A DNA stretch of 64,000 nucleotides from Mermis nigrescens (Eukaryota > Nematoda > Enoplea > Mermithida > Mermithidae): positions 12,805,814 to 12,869,813 of the forward strand of contig JAVLUZ010000142.1 of NCBI GenBank assembly GCA_036768485.1, in the 5' to 3' direction. The translations under genes and the position numbers were made by a program. The notes beneath the pieces were generated by a model, which worked only from the letters and a program-made list of their open reading frames with translations, had not been told where the DNA came from and made no database searches. The first letter of the stretch is position 1, and every line of letters begins with the position of its first letter. Positions 51,970 to 64,000 of this stretch are shown here, in pieces.

Positions 51970-54900
51970 CTAGCAAAGAAAAATGCTCCGATGGAACAAA
52001 AAGGGGAATATACTTGGGATTGTGAATTATCGAGGATGTAAAAGGAGGGGACTAGGAAAAATCTCCCTATGTTATATGCCAAAAATCGCAAAATACGTTA
52101 AAAACCAGACTTTCTCTAAACAATGCAAAAAATCGAAGTATATTCTGCGGCCTCCCAATAGAAATAAACTATTTACCAAAAAATTGATCGAAAAAAGCAG
52201 CGAATTAGCAATGCAGTAGCTAAGCGAATTGAATGAAATAGTACATATCGATGCATTCAAGACAATCGATGATATTGTTGGTTCAAAGCAGTAGGAAACA
52301 CGGAAGCTGACGTGCAACAGACCTTATGTAGATACTCTTTTACACATGTCTACAACAATTGCTTACTAAACTTTTACATATTTCAAAGGCCGCAAAATAT
52401 ACTTCGATTTTTTGCATTGTTTAGAGAAAGTCTGGTTTTTAACATATTTTGCGATTTTTGGCATATAATATAGGGAGATTTTTCCTAGTCCCCTCCTTTT
52501 ACATCCTCGATAATTCACAATCCCAAGTATATTCCTCTTTTTTGTTTCATGGGAGCATTTTTCTTTGCTAGTACCCTACTTTTAATTAGCAAGATTTGGA
52601 AATACAATACTAGATTTCATTTACTGTGCGGTTCTTCTAATAATTGAATGGTTTAAACTTTACAAAGCTACTAGTTGTAGAAGAAACAAACATTCTGATT
52701 AGTAATTCTTATGTTACGTAGAACATCCTGTAAAGAAATATGCTTCCAAAACTTACTAGAGCTAAACTTAATTTACATTTTAAATTTTACACGAGAGTGT
52801 TAAGAATTTTAGTGGGATTAATAATTTCGATATTGCTCTGATATAACGATCAGCATTTATTAAGAAATGAAACCTCTATAATGTTCTAAGAACAAATTAA
52901 CATCAGGTGTTAATCACTTTACACTACTCTTCATGCGCCCCTAGCAGACGTATCACATCTGTTTCCATATATATTTTACGACTTTATGGAAAAAATAACT
53001 TACCGTGAGGCTCTAGAATGGAGCTTATTATATAGTGTAAACTTTACACTAGCAACAGGTGTAAAGAAGATTTTAGTCGGATTGGTAAATTCGATATTAC
53101 TCGGATATTACGATCAACATTCATGAAAAAATTACGTCTCCATAACGGTTTAAGGACAAATAGACACAGATGCAAACCACTTTACATCACTGTTGAGTGT
53201 AAACGAACGCGCCTAGCTGACGTCCCTTATTTGATTCCATGTTAATTTTCAGATTTCGGCAAAAAATTCAGGTTTTCGCAAAGCTCTAGAACGAAAATTA
53301 ATTAGCAGTGCAAACTTTACACAACAACCGAGTGTAAAGAGGATTCTAGTCGGATTTGTAAATCTGATATTACTTGGATATTATGATCAACATTTATGAA
53401 AAAATTATGTCTCTACAATGGTCTGAGGACAAATAAACATAAGGTGTACACTACTTTACACCACTGTTGAGCGTAAACAAACGCACCTAATTGACGTCTC
53501 ACACTTGATTTTTATACATGTACCTATATAAAAAGGGTTACCCCTATTCCTGGGCAATGACCAGAGCTTCGCCCCGCAGAACTGGAGCTATCCATCTATG
53601 CTCCCCTGGATTTCGTTGCTCCCCACGTACATTCGTACTCGAGAGTTTATAACGTAAATTTGAAAATTTTTCCACCGCTTCCTTCCCGACTAGGGCACGT
53701 AAATCTCAAAATTTTTCCACCGCTTCCTTCCCGACTAGGGCATGTACCTACATACGTATAATGCTTTCATTCTTATATCCATAAAAATTTATAATGTACC
53801 TACTTGAATGTATCTAAAAAGGATGACCTGGGCGTGGGGTTTTGAAGGGTTACCACCATATACATGGGCAGCGACAAAATTCTGGGGGAGGTCCGACGGG
53901 GCAAATTCGCTAAAAATAGCTCTAAAAATGCCTAAAAATAGCATTCTTGGGGGGAGTCCAGCTAGACCCCCCCGCCCATGTGTGGTAACCACACCCAGAA
54001 GGCAAAATACCCCAACATTACCTCCAGAATTTAATGTTTAAGAAATTTTTGCTTTTCCGGGTTTCAATGATACAAATCGATAGAGCTCGACGAGAAACAT
54101 TCAAAAATGGTTTTTTTCGCCATAGCACCATTTTTAAGGCCAAGGATTTGAATTTTAAAAAATTTCGCACCCCCGCAAAACTTTGGAGCCACCCACCTAT
54201 GCTCTCCAGGATTTCGTTGCTGCCCATGTACGTATACAAGGGTATATAACGTAAATCTAAAAATTTTTCCGCCGCTTCTTTCCCGACTAGGGCATATGTA
54301 TGTACAATGCTTTCATTCTTTTATCCATAAAAATTCATGATTTACATGAATTTATCTAGAAACGAGGAAAGTTACAACGAATTACCGCAATTTTTCGTGA
54401 TTTAACACTATGAAGTCGAAATTAAATGCTGAAAACATAGTGCCTTCAAGGCATTACATTGGAGACAGACCCCAATGTTTTTAGGTTTCTTTATGGTAAG
54501 CAAACGCAATACGATAATTTAAACAGACATACAATAGACTTTGAAGACCATTAAATGCGTCATCATTAACACAATGCTCTAGAACAAAGGCTAACATGCA
54601 GTGTAAACTTTACACAACCGCCTAGTGTAAAGAGGATTTTATTCCGATTTGTAAATCTGATATTACTCGGATATTATTACCAACATTTATGAAAAAATTG
54701 CATGTCTACAATGGTCTGAGGACAAATAAACAATGAGTGTAAACTACTTTACATCACTGTTGGATGTAAACAAACGCGCCTACGTGACGTCTCACATTTG
54801 ATTCTTTGAAAATTTCTAGACTCCAGGAAAAATTAGGTTTCTGGAATGCTCAAAAACGAAGATAAATACATATGTAGTGTAAACTTCATGTAAACACCTA

Positions 54901-56278
54901 GTGTAAAGAAGATTTTGGTCAGATTCGTAATTTTGATATTGTTCCGATATTACGATTAATATTTATGAAAAAAATTAAGTCTCCATAATGTTCTATGGGC
55001 AAACTAACAATAGGTGTAAACCACTTTACAACACTGTAGAGTGTAAACATATGCGCCAGACTGGCATATCAAATTTGGTTCCTGGTCCATTTCTAGACTT
55101 GATAATCGTGTCCCTGACTCATAACCGGAGAAGCAGGCAGAAAAAACAAGACAGAAGCGCATTTTAAACACCAAATTTTTGACTTTACACTCGCTAAATA
55201 TTAATGTATAGACAATTTGCTTTGACATGCACCCGATATAAAGCACTTTATTTTTATTCTATTGGACTTATCCCGACTTCTGGACGGAGAAAGTGGCGAA
55301 TAAAAAACGCAACAAAAACGTATTTTCCATCATTTAGAACACTGTAAACTTTAAAATTCCGTACCGAACTCCCCATTGAGTTTAAAGAAATTCGGTTCGG
55401 TACAATTTGTAGCTTTTAAATCGTAGTACATTCCTGTGTGCCAAAATTCTCTTGCAAAAATTATTTGGTATGATTTATTAATCAAAATTCGGAAAAAAAC
55501 GTGTTTTTTCGCCCATTTTTTACCTCTGATTTCGAACTTTACACCCCCATTAATAACTCAATATTGCGCTTTTTTAAATGCGGTTTGCTGCGATGTGTAG
55601 CCCCTGAGAGGCACTTTATTACTGCTGTATTCAATTTACCCTGACTCATAAGCGGAAAAATTTGGCAGAGAAATCTTACTTAAAATCCGTTTTTTACACC
55701 ATCCACTAGAGTGTAAACTTTAAACCCCAGGATCTAACTCACCATAGAGCGTAGAAGACTTTGCTTATATGCAGAATGTAGCCCTTGATCCGCTCTACAT
55801 TTCTGTCAGAAAACATTTTAAAAAACTCATAACCGGAGTTAGTATCGGACATAAGCACGTTGAAAACTCGACCAAAAAGTGCATTTTCACCCCCAGATTT
55901 TCGCACTCTTTACACTGCCATTCGATAACTGATGCGAATTTCAAAAAACACAAAAAGTGACATCTGTAGAATTTATCCCTCTATTATCCTATGCTGTTCA
56001 ATTCTTCCAGTAATCAATACTCAGTTGTCCACATGCCGCAGTAAAAAGGTCCCAAAATTTGTCCTATGTTATAACGTTACACAAAAACTTTACACCTTCT
56101 TTACACAGTCAGTTTTGAGTTTCAAGAAAAACAAAAAACACAAGCAGCGAATTTTTTTATTATCTTTCTTTTTAAAAAACCGCACCTCCCAGAAGTGTCC
56201 CGTTATAGCTGTAGGGGGTGCACAGGTGTTAGGGGTACTCAAGTATATTATAGGTACGCGCTAACGCGCTACCTAAGA
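51970..56278 (-). mobile_element. Helitron-type element, copy C (inverted, with an insertion)
   Basis: On the minus strand the 5' end is TCTTAGGTAGCGCGTTAGCG after an A (56279). The 3' end is the same hairpin plus CTAG at 51970, before a T. Neither flank is a TA tract, so the ends can be set independently of copies A and B. It is 4.3 kb because of about 1.05 kb of foreign sequence around 53510-54560 (G-run repeats of the TGGGCG/GGTGGGCAGC groups). The remainder follows copy B closely in reverse. The inverted internal 3' end is at 52571. Confidence 0.8.
53510..54560. repeat. Composite repeat insertion inside Helitron copy C
   Basis: The insertion breaks the TTTACACT repeat array. It contains two related tracts with CCGACTAGGGCA and TTTCCACCGCTTCCTTCCCG (53650-53750, 54265-54330). 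It also has a TGGGCGTGGGG/GTGGGCAGCGAC copy (53825-53990) and another (53990-54210). Confidence 0.6.
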
Positions 56279-56413
56279 TTAGCTTTTTTCACGTGACTTA
56301 GCATCGTGTAAAGAAATTGTGCACGTAATTGTGGTTAATGTAAATTTTAATTATTTTTAAGAAAAAATTTTTAAAGTTTAATTATACAATCGTCTAATTC
56401 TTAAGAAAATCAG

Positions 56414-56546
56414 ACAACCTGGAGACGAAGCAGAGCTGGCTTACGAAAGTTGGCTGCAACAAAAGCTTCAGCAAAAAAAGAGAATTAAGAATTTTGACTC
56501 AAGCTCAACTGCGCGAGATGCAATCTGTGGAACCTATAGACTATAA
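56414..56546 (+). CDS. Isolated exon-like coding stretch (partial, unknown)
   Basis: After AAAATCAG the frame reads QPGDEAELAYESWLQQKLQQ, then KKRIKNF, and on to CGTYRL and a TAA. Charged, helix-prone text of this kind is more protein-like than the surrounding repeats. It would be the last exon of a gene whose earlier exons I cannot find; the only upstream DNA on this strand for 12 kb is the Helitron cluster. A second frame (to the TAG at 56560) is also open, so the phase is not proven. The family was not recognised. Confidence 0.35.
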
Positions 56547-56599
56547 TAATAATATGTAGGTACGTTTTCGTACAACTGGTTAAACAAGATTGCAAAATT

Positions 56600-57880
56600 A
56601 TGAGGAAATTGTACAAAGATTTTAAGCCCACTGGGAGTTATCTAAGGTTGCTGATACGCGCAGGGACTTGGAGTGATTTGCACTTCCTTTCTAGGCGTGG
56701 GCTAGGCTATGCAATCTCATAGACAGACTTTACAGAATTCTGCCTAAAAACTGTGTTTTCTGCCCCGATTCGAAGCAAACTTTCCTAGTTTCGTCTTAGA
56801 AAATTTGTAGACTTTCTACAAGTTACGATACTCAAAATTTCAACATCAAAAGATGGTCTACCTACCATTTTACCATTTTATACCTAGTACCTATCCATTT
56901 CTATACCATCAATCATAAAAAAGAGCTTTTAAGTGTTGATTTATTGTTTTGCCTGACAAAGAAAACCATTAATTTGTGTCTTTCCGGGAGTATTCTGCGG
57001 ACATTACATTAAGGTTCAAGCAACAATAATGAAAAAAATAATTGGGTTGCCGAAACTCAATCATTCTCGGCGTACATCGCCAAAAATGCTCAGAAGATCG
57101 GTGGAAAAGTCAGATAGTATGTCTAGTATAAGTCGAGTCTACTAAAAAACAGACTCCGTCTACTATTTATGTGCATAAAGTTCAGCGGAAATTATAACAG
57201 TATACTTCCTTGGCTATAAAAAATAAAATTTTACCATTTCTTTCCATTTTATTAAATTTTTTAGCAATCAAGTCTGAAATTTTCGCACAAATATGACTTA
57301 TGACTGTCCGTCCTTCTTTTTTTGACAATCTATTTTATCAATTAAAAGAGGAAAAATCATTTCTGACATATTCATAATGGTCTTTGTATTGTCGTTTTGT
57401 GGTAATTCATGTCTGTGATTTCACCGACCTCTGTTGTCGGTATAATAAGCCATTTCGTTTAAATGCATTTGTCATTTATTAATTTGGTCCAATTTCCGTG
57501 CGAAACCTATGTACCACCATATGACTTTCATCCATCTTCGGTCCTTAATTTTGTCTTATCTTCCCATTTTCATTAAATTTTTGACTTTTTAATTTGAAGG
57601 GTTACGAATTTTGTATGCCAAGCATACAATGTTAAAAAAGTTACGGAATTTCGCGCATTGCAAGCCGTATGTTACACAACTTGACGGATCCATGAAAAAA
57701 TTTTTGAGAGGCGGTCAAAATTTTAAAAATATTATATATTATTTTTGTTATAAATACATGTATCCGGCTACTTCACTTAGTCACAGTTAATTCTTTTACC
57801 GGGTTATACTCAAACAGAAATAATAGGAAGTCAATAATACGACAAAAAAGGCAAAGGCTAAAAAAATTTAGAGAAAATAT
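56600..57880. other. AT-rich intergenic DNA, nothing recognised
   Basis: No frame with protein character, no element termini and no structured RNA were seen. One short palindrome, AAGCATACAATG near 57620, was judged trivial. Confidence 0.4.
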
Positions 57881-57885
57881 GGGAA

Positions 57886-58008
<123 letters not shown>

Positions 58009-58143
58009 CAATGAAAAAAGTAAATAAAAAGAAAAAGGAAGAAAGAGGTATGTAGAAATGGAGCATGTTATTAGTATAAAAGAAACCAATAAGACGCGAG
58101 AAATAGGTAAAAGTGTACCTATAAAAATTTATATTATGAGAAA

Positions 58144-58314
58144 CTATAGCCTGTTTCGCAAAAGTTTGGGCATAAATTTTAAGAATCTTTTCGAAAGTAA
58201 GTCGACGGATTACGATAATTATATATCAAATCAATGCTATAATCGCAATCTGTCGGCTTATTGTCGGACATAGCTTCTAAAATTTATGCCCAAACTTGTG
58301 TGGAACAGACTATA
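58144..58314 (+). mobile_element. AGTCTGTTTCA-type MITE, best-preserved copy
   Basis: It runs from CTATAGCCTGTTTCGCAAAA to TGTGGAACAGACTATA. The arms pair over almost the full length (TTGGGCATAAATTTTAAG with its reverse near 58275), and the centre has GTCGACGGATTACGAT / ATCGCAATCTGTCGGC. TA is present at both edges. Non-coding. Confidence 0.85.
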
Positions 58315-58329
58315 CATGTTTTATGAGGT

Positions 58330-60040
58330 GCAGTCTAAGTGAAACGCGTAAGTAAGCAGGATTACATACAAAAAATACACAGAAAAACATGTAAAAAATC
58401 ATTAAAAAAGGCGAGGTCATCAGAGAGGAAATAGGTTATCACAGTTTCGTGCCTTTAATCCTCTTACTGTCACTGTAATCTAGCGGCACCAGTCTAGGCG
58501 GCTTGACTGCCTCTTATCAGAAAAAAAAGCAAATGAAAAAATTATAGATACTATAAGTACTATGATAATAGTAATGATAATATTATTATTAATATTAATA
58601 ATAAAAGAATATTCTAAAAAATTAAATTAATAAAAAAATTAAGTGAAATTAAATAAAATTTTAGATATGCGGGGTATGTACACACACCCTCTTGTACAGC
58701 TGCGGAGTCAGAACAAGCGCCCCCAAGGGAGTTCGGGGTAGAGCCGGAAAAATTTTGTGGAAAGAAAACTTTTATGCTAAATCGTAACTTTCGACCTCTG
58801 CAAAATAATGCAGCTACAGGTCGCTCAATAAAACACGGGGTTTCGGAAAAAAGGACAAAGTCCGTTTTCAGTTGGAAATGTATATCCGGAATTATAAAAA
58901 AAGATGTTTTATCAGTTATGTGGCAATGAACGTGCTAGCAAAAAATTACAGCGCATTACTCAATACAGGAATTTCATGATAAAAATGAAGGCTTAAAAAC
59001 AATGAAAATAGAAAGTTTTCGTCAAAAGTGCTAATAATTGACCGGAAAGTGTATAAATTAGCACATTTTCAACGCTATTTAAGCATTGAGACTCCAGCAG
59101 ACTCTCGAAAAAATAACATTTTCCCAATTTTTTCGCGACGTTTGAGGCCAATAGATAAGAGCCTGATGTGAAGAAGATGAAATCTTGTTTTGACACTATA
59201 GCGCATGTTCTGGTTATTTTTTATTTTTGGAAATTTTTAAAGAAAACATCAGGCTTGAAAGTATGCATACATCATCAGCACAATTATGTACAAGTTGATT
59301 CGTACAGTAAGCAGCTTGCGTACCCATCCAGGAGAAATACACTAGTCATTTATGCAGTCTTTATGAGGGTTTAAACAGTCTAATAGAATATTCATGACTT
59401 TTTGATGTTCGGTTTATTCCTCTGTCTATAACGCCGGCTCAGTTTGCAGCGAATTTAGGCCCGTCTGAAAGGGCTAAAAACGCCTAATCTTAAACATGCT
59501 TAATATTGCATATTTCTGACGGTTTTAACGTTTTACCTCCCAAATAAAGGAAAAATTCTGTAAAATACGGAGATTTTTAGTGTTTGATTGCTCATAGTAA
59601 TATGACTTTTAATCGGCCAACTTATATACGTTATCTGCTAATAGAGAATTCAATTTTATTTCGAATGATGTAAAAAAGGTGGAAAATAAAGTACAATTTT
59701 TTTATTTTTAAGCATAATCAAAAGCAGTTCGACTTCGTCGGATTACTGTGTTGAAAGCAATTAAGCCGTCATACGTAATGCATCCCTAGATAAGAAATTG
59801 CCTGCCTACAGAACAAAAAAGAATTAATCAAATCGGTTATTAATTTACGGAGAAAAAAATTCTATGGGGCATGCCTAGTTATAAAGTTTGGCTTCCTGTA
59901 ATCTTTATTAAGCAATATCTTTGAAGTATGCAAAAATATTCAAGACAGGTTAATAACTCATATGTGTAAACCTATGTGTAAAGTTTGGTCGGAATCTGAG
60001 TTATGTCATCGAAACGAATTGTCTGATTCTTATCCGCTGT
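58330..60040. other. Intergenic, no supported feature
   Basis: Only short AT repeats at 58550-58660 and a stretch at 59440-59560 that is roughly the reverse of 33310-33430 (GGTTTTAACGTTTTACCTCC against GGAGGTAGAACGTTAAAACC). This suggests another dispersed element. Confidence 0.45.
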
Positions 60041-60048
60041 GGCTCTCA

Positions 60049-60442
60049 GTCTGTTTCACGAAATATTGTGCATGGATTACAATTCTTGAGTCTGTGTAAA
60101 TCGATTATAAAAATGGTTTAAACTAAAGCAGCAATCACGATACTTTGCATGATGATTGACTAACATGTAAAGTTTCTCTGAGCGAAATCGTATTACAGTA
60201 AGCTACCTGCTGAGTCTCTTTCACATTAAGTTTGGGCATAAATGTTTGGATTTTTAGTCGACGGTAAGCCGACAGATTACGATAATTATATATCAGATCA
60301 ATGCTGGCAATCTGTCAGCTCATTGTCGGATATATGTAGTTTTCAAAACTCATGCCCAAATTTATGTGAAACTACTTTTGTAGCTCCTCGCCAGATTGCT
60401 GAAAATTGATTTTCATACACGATGCTTCGTGAAATAGACTAC
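60049..60442. mobile_element. MITE with AGTCTGTTTCACGAA ends, containing another MITE
   Basis: The left end is CAGTCTGTTTCACGAAATAT and the right end, reversed, GTAGTCTATTTCACGAAGC. At 60213-60376 it contains a copy of the 58144-type MITE (TTTCACATTAAGTTTGGGC ... GCCCAAATTTATGTGAAAC). A second partial copy of the outer element lies at 60450-60790 (ATCGATTACAAAAGCGGTTT, GCTGAAAATTGATTTCCATG). Confidence 0.65.
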
Positions 60443-61223
60443 AGAGAGACTTCCCAACATCATGCGCCATACAGGTGCAAATCTGATGTGTATTTCGAAT
60501 CAGTGCATGTAAATCGATTACAAAAGCGGTTTAAACTGAAGCAACAATCACTACGCTATACTTGGCAATTGATAAAGAAGTCAGCCACTGTGGGAGCATA
60601 ATCGAAGACGCAATTTGTTAAAGTATGAAAATTCAGTCAAAATGGGCCTTTTGGAATATAACAAACTGTAGGCTAAATTGTATTACCGTAAGCTGTGTAG
60701 AAATTGCTTCTGGTAGCTGTGCACTCACCGGAAGTGATGCTGAAAATTGATTTCCATGCACCGTTTCGTGAAAGAAGTACCTATAGTCTGTTCCATTTAA
60801 CTTTGCGGTTTTCTTCTGAATTTTTCCACAATAATCAGGCTACAAAAGGGGTTTAAACTTTTGATGCAGTAATGCGGCTTAACACAAGCATACGTCTCTA
60901 CATGACTCGACATACCGTATCATATTTATTGTATTACTTTAAAACACTTTTGTAGTCGCTTCAAACTTTTTCACAAACCTAAGAGTTAAATGAAACAGAC
61001 TATACATATGTATGTTTATCGCTTGATCGTAAAGTATACATATATCAGCTTTTCTTTCCATAAAGCCAATGGGGACAACACTCGTAGAAAGTGGGGCGCT
61101 CCTACGGGTACTCTGTTTCAAAATTATTTGGACCTTCTTATTCATAAGGTGATCTGGAAGCATTAAAATTAAGCCAATCGGCTTAAAGCCTGTCCTTTCC
61201 ACCGCTCTCACCATCTTGTTGAC

Positions 61224-61906
61224 TATTGTCTGTTTCCAGATTCCTGAGACTTTTTACAGTGCGGTAATTCGAACGTATTAACAATTCAGCCAATCGGCAG
61301 AGAGCAGTTTCTTAGTAATCGCCTATCGCATCAACCGATTCGCTAATTGTACAATAAGCTAAGTAATCACACCTGGGCGTGGTGGTATGCAACCCCCAGA
61401 AACCAGAATAACCCCCTCCTTCGAGACCAAAATCCCCCAGAAATCAATTTATGGAATTTTTTGTTTTTCCCGCAATTTTTTGATGTCTAATGGATAGTGT
61501 TCGATGAGGTACGTTGAAAAATGGTGTTTTTCGCCATACCACCATTTTTAAGGCCATTTTTGACCTTTGAAAAATCTTGCACCCCCTCTGAATTTTCTTG
61601 CTGCCCACGCTTGCTGTACGTAATATTTTAAACTTCGCTGCGGCTTCCCACCGTTCACCATTGCGCGAAGTACGGAGTTCGATTCCGCGCGCTATAGGTA
61701 TTTTTCTTGAACGAGGCTGCTGGTCAAGCTCTCTCAGCTCCTAAGAGTCATACTGACTGACCAAGAGTGCCAAAGCTCGAAGTTTAGAATCAAATAACGT
61801 GCAAATAGCCCATCGGATGAAGGGCTTTAAGTCCTTTTGCTGAATTTTCACCACTGCCTTCGAATCACCTTACTGTAAAAAGTCTCATAAATTTTGAAAC
61901 AGACTC
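61224..61906. mobile_element. MITE with AGTCTGTTTC ends carrying a nested TGGGCGTGGGG copy
   Basis: The left end is TTGTCTGTTTCCAGATTCC followed by GAGACTTTTTACAGT. The right end, reversed, is GGAGTCTGTTTCAAAATT followed by the same GAGACTTTTTACAGT. The interior includes the TGGGCG family copy at 61374-61607 (CACCTGGGCGTGG ... TTGCTGCCCACGC). A right-end relative lies at about 62235-62290. Confidence 0.65.
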
Positions 61907-62044
61907 CAGTCAAATCGCACGTTATTTGGATCTTTTAATAAGTTTATATGTATGTACCTAACCCCTTTATTTTGACATACGGCAGCTTAGTTTTGACAAG
62001 CATAGTGAGCGTACACGCGTAGATTTATTACACATGAAAAAACC

Positions 62045-62115
62045 AAGCGGCTGGTATAGAATTCGATATTTCCCGATGCAAAGTGAGAATTTTACCACTA
62101 GACTATTAAACGAAG
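62045..62115 (-). repeat. tRNA-like remnant (pol III-derived)
   Basis: On the minus strand it reads TAGTCTAGTGGTAAAATTC (A-box-like), then TTTGCAT like an anticodon loop with TGC, then ATCGAATTCTATACC in place of the T arm. The T and acceptor stems are broken, so it is a tRNA pseudogene or a SINE head. Confidence 0.4.
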
Positions 62116-62299
62116 CAGCGCATTTGTTTAAAATACCTACTATACATACATCTAGCTCATTCAATGGCTAGCGAATCAATAGACGCGAGGGTGGCTCAGA
62201 AAGCCGTGCCATGAGCTGATTGGCTAAATTACATATGCCTTAGAATCACCTTACTGCAAGAAAAGTTTAAAGAATTTTGAAACAGACTACAAATAGGTC

Positions 62300-63299
62300 G
62301 GTCCATAAATATATGTATTTACAGCGTACACATGCAAAACAAGATACCCTTATTATAAGGTTGTCCATAACTATTCATGTGAACTGTAAGATATATGTGA
62401 TTTGAGAAGTTTCTGTCGTTCCTTGATACTGTAATTAGCTGTTTGCGACCTTTTCTGCACAAAAGCGGGCTTGACGTCTCGTCGTTCGTAATGATTTCGG
62501 ATTTCAATTAGTATCGTCGCATTTCATTATTTCTCCTAAGAATAGGAGTAGTGGTTGATCAGAATTGTAACTGATCCTAGATTTTAGATATTAAATTAGA
62601 AATGCTTATAGATTTGTCGCATATTGCTATTTTTATTTTTCACTTCGCAATTTTTGTGAAAAATCTCGTCGCCTTGGACGTTATTATAGCTATCAATGCC
62701 GGTATGTTTGGTCGCAGTAAGGCAAGATAAATTATACATTAATGCGTTTGAGTTAAATTTATTCGAGCGCACTTATACTAATACGAATACTTTATTCGGA
62801 AAAAAACACAAGGTAAAACAAAGTCGCAAGGAAAATAAAATAGCATAGTGTAAAATGCACAATGTCCTGGACACACAGGCGAATAGATTGCGCTCACGTA
62901 TGCCCCATCAAAAAATTCCCAAAATCAACCTTTTTCAAATTTCTCTTAAATGTCTCAACATTTGGAGAACTTCGAATATATTGTGGAAGATCGTTCCGAA
63001 TTCTAGCTGATCTAGTCGCAAAATAATAGTTTTTACAATTAAGTCAAATTCTTTTTAAATAGATCTGATTTGCAAATGACTAATACTTTATTCGGAATAC
63101 TAATAGGTACTTTATTCGGAAAAAACGCACGGATAAAAAAGTGGTACTTATTCACTTTAACCCTAATCGAATTTTTTCTATTTTTTTTAAGCTTAGGTAT
63201 AAATACGTTCAGTAATTCTTAGTTTTTTCAAATTGGGGTATAAGCATTCCTTAACTTTCATTTGCGAGGTTTCAATCCTCCGACCTTTCGCTCTAGGGT
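62300..63299. other. Intergenic, no supported gene
   Basis: A phrase ACTTTATTCGGAAAAAACAC occurs at 62788 and a close relative at 63110, so part of this stretch is repeated. No protein-like frame was seen. Confidence 0.4.
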
Positions 63300-64000
63300 C
63301 AGGGTTGGCCGGGCATGGTTTTTTGGTTTTTTGGTTTTTTTATGGTTTTTTATGGTTTGAAAATCGGCCTGGTTTTTGGTTTTTAAGTCGATCTTAAAAA
63401 ATGTCGCAAGATTCATATTTCATCATTTGTAAACATGTGCAAATAGTACTATTTACTCTAGAATAGAGTAGACTTATTATTTAGGGAATAAATGGCATGA
63501 AATAAATTATTTTCATTTTGGTTGAACTTTTTTTGTAAGAGAGACGTAATTATAATCGTATAATGTAATGATGATCCAGGCACGTAGCTGACCCTCCAAT
63601 TTTGGGGGGGACCAACTTATTTTGGGGGGGCAAATGCCAAAAAGGCCAAAAACGGCCAAAAATAGCATTAAAGAATTGAAATATTTCCAGTTTTTCTTTG
63701 TTACCAAAGCTGCGTATTCAGCTGGCACCCGACACTGTCAAAAAGCTGGTATTTGTGGGAAGCAATATCAACTAACTCGAAGGAACGACCCTAGATATTT
63801 CTAGCGATGAAAATGAACAAGAAGAAAATGATTCTTAATGTTGCCGTTTATTCTACTGAATAAATTCGAAATTGTTCACTTTTGTTATTTTTCCTGAATG
63901 ATTGGTTAGGCGACTCATACCTGTTCTTTAATTTAGTGGTTTTTAATCATAATCAAGCATTTAAACACTTATACTCACGACTAAGATATAAAAACCAAAA
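63300..64000 (+). mobile_element. Second hAT element, left end and transposase tail; right end off-window
   Basis: It opens CAGGGTTGGCCGGGCATGG, a hAT-type terminus, followed by subterminal TGGTTTTT units (63318-63385). A copy of the ACGTAGCTG family (63577-63700) is nested inside. A transposase 3' end follows, and AATAAA occurs at 63860-63865. Most of the transposase is missing, so this is an internally deleted derivative. Confidence 0.6.
63719..63838 (+). pseudogene. hAT transposase C-terminal remnant
   Basis: The frame reads QLAPDTVKKLVFVGSNIN, a stop, then LEGTTLDISSDENEQEENDS and TAA. 'LxPDTVxKLVFxxxN' followed by an acidic tail is the C-terminal signature of hAT transposases. It is a different lineage from the remnants at 7663 and 10983, which read NVQKLLF and have a DDDDDD tail. 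Confidence 0.65.

Noticed and set aside
60939..61214. 91-codon minus frame (MVRAVERTGFK...)
   Set aside because: It lies among MITE ends (TGAAACAGACTATA at 60990-61003) with no splice support or family motif.

Overview
This window is nuclear DNA of an invertebrate animal: AT-rich, with spliced genes, long introns full of transposon debris, and a 100-base assembly gap at 13056-13155. I cannot place the phylum. The recognisable eIF3b exons are animal-like but divergent, and no operon-like or bacterial gene layout is present. Most of the 64 kb is mobile-element sequence. Of roughly 100 short open frames that can be called, only a few survive a check for splice sites, phase and protein character.

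Host genes. (1) 242-5795 (+): the 5' and middle part of translation initiation factor eIF3b, six exons from the RRM into the beta-propeller; the gene starts before the window and its 3' part was not found. (2) 14675-20081 (+): two phase-compatible exons of an unrecognised single-pass membrane protein with an acidic tail made of two ~50-residue repeats. (3) 15845-16132 (-): a short frame with a motif reminiscent of FIT (fat storage-inducing) proteins, inside the intron of gene 2. (4) 27443-31438 (-): a five-exon gene, every junction canonical and in phase, giving 246 aa with a signal-like N terminus and a C-terminal membrane segment; family not recognised. (5) 39728-43510 (+): a two-exon gene for a ~109-aa Pro/Ala/Lys-rich protein, with a one-base lesion in a C run. 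(6) 56414-56546 (+): one isolated exon-like stretch.

Mobile elements. Three Helitron-type elements lie at 44135-47467, 47574-50927 and 51970-56278. All begin TC, end CTAG, sit between A and T, and carry the same 3' hairpin. Two are in tandem between (TA)n tracts and the third is inverted. A Penelope-like element (35756-38483, -) encodes an RT plus GIY-YIG protein and has a 50-base spliceosomal-type intron near its 5' end. A 4.2-kb hAT element (7247-11423) with perfect 8-bp target duplications carries transposase 3' ends at both tips, pointing outwards, and has a second element nested inside. A second hAT remnant runs off the right edge. A Tc1/mariner-type MITE (4501-5033) lies in an eIF3b intron. 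Several MITE families recur: CAG-GGCGGAT (hAT type), AGTCTGTTTCA, GGGCCCGGTTTCACCA, and a 'TGGGCGTGGGG / GCTGCCCACC' family.

Layout: 1-6 kb eIF3b; 6-12 kb hAT and MITEs; 12-21 kb membrane-protein gene; 21-27 kb repeats; 27-31.5 kb five-exon gene; 33-39 kb MITEs and the Penelope-like element; 39.7-43.5 kb small Pro-rich gene; 44-56 kb Helitron cluster; 56-64 kb repeats and a hAT remnant. The host genes show no functional link to one another.
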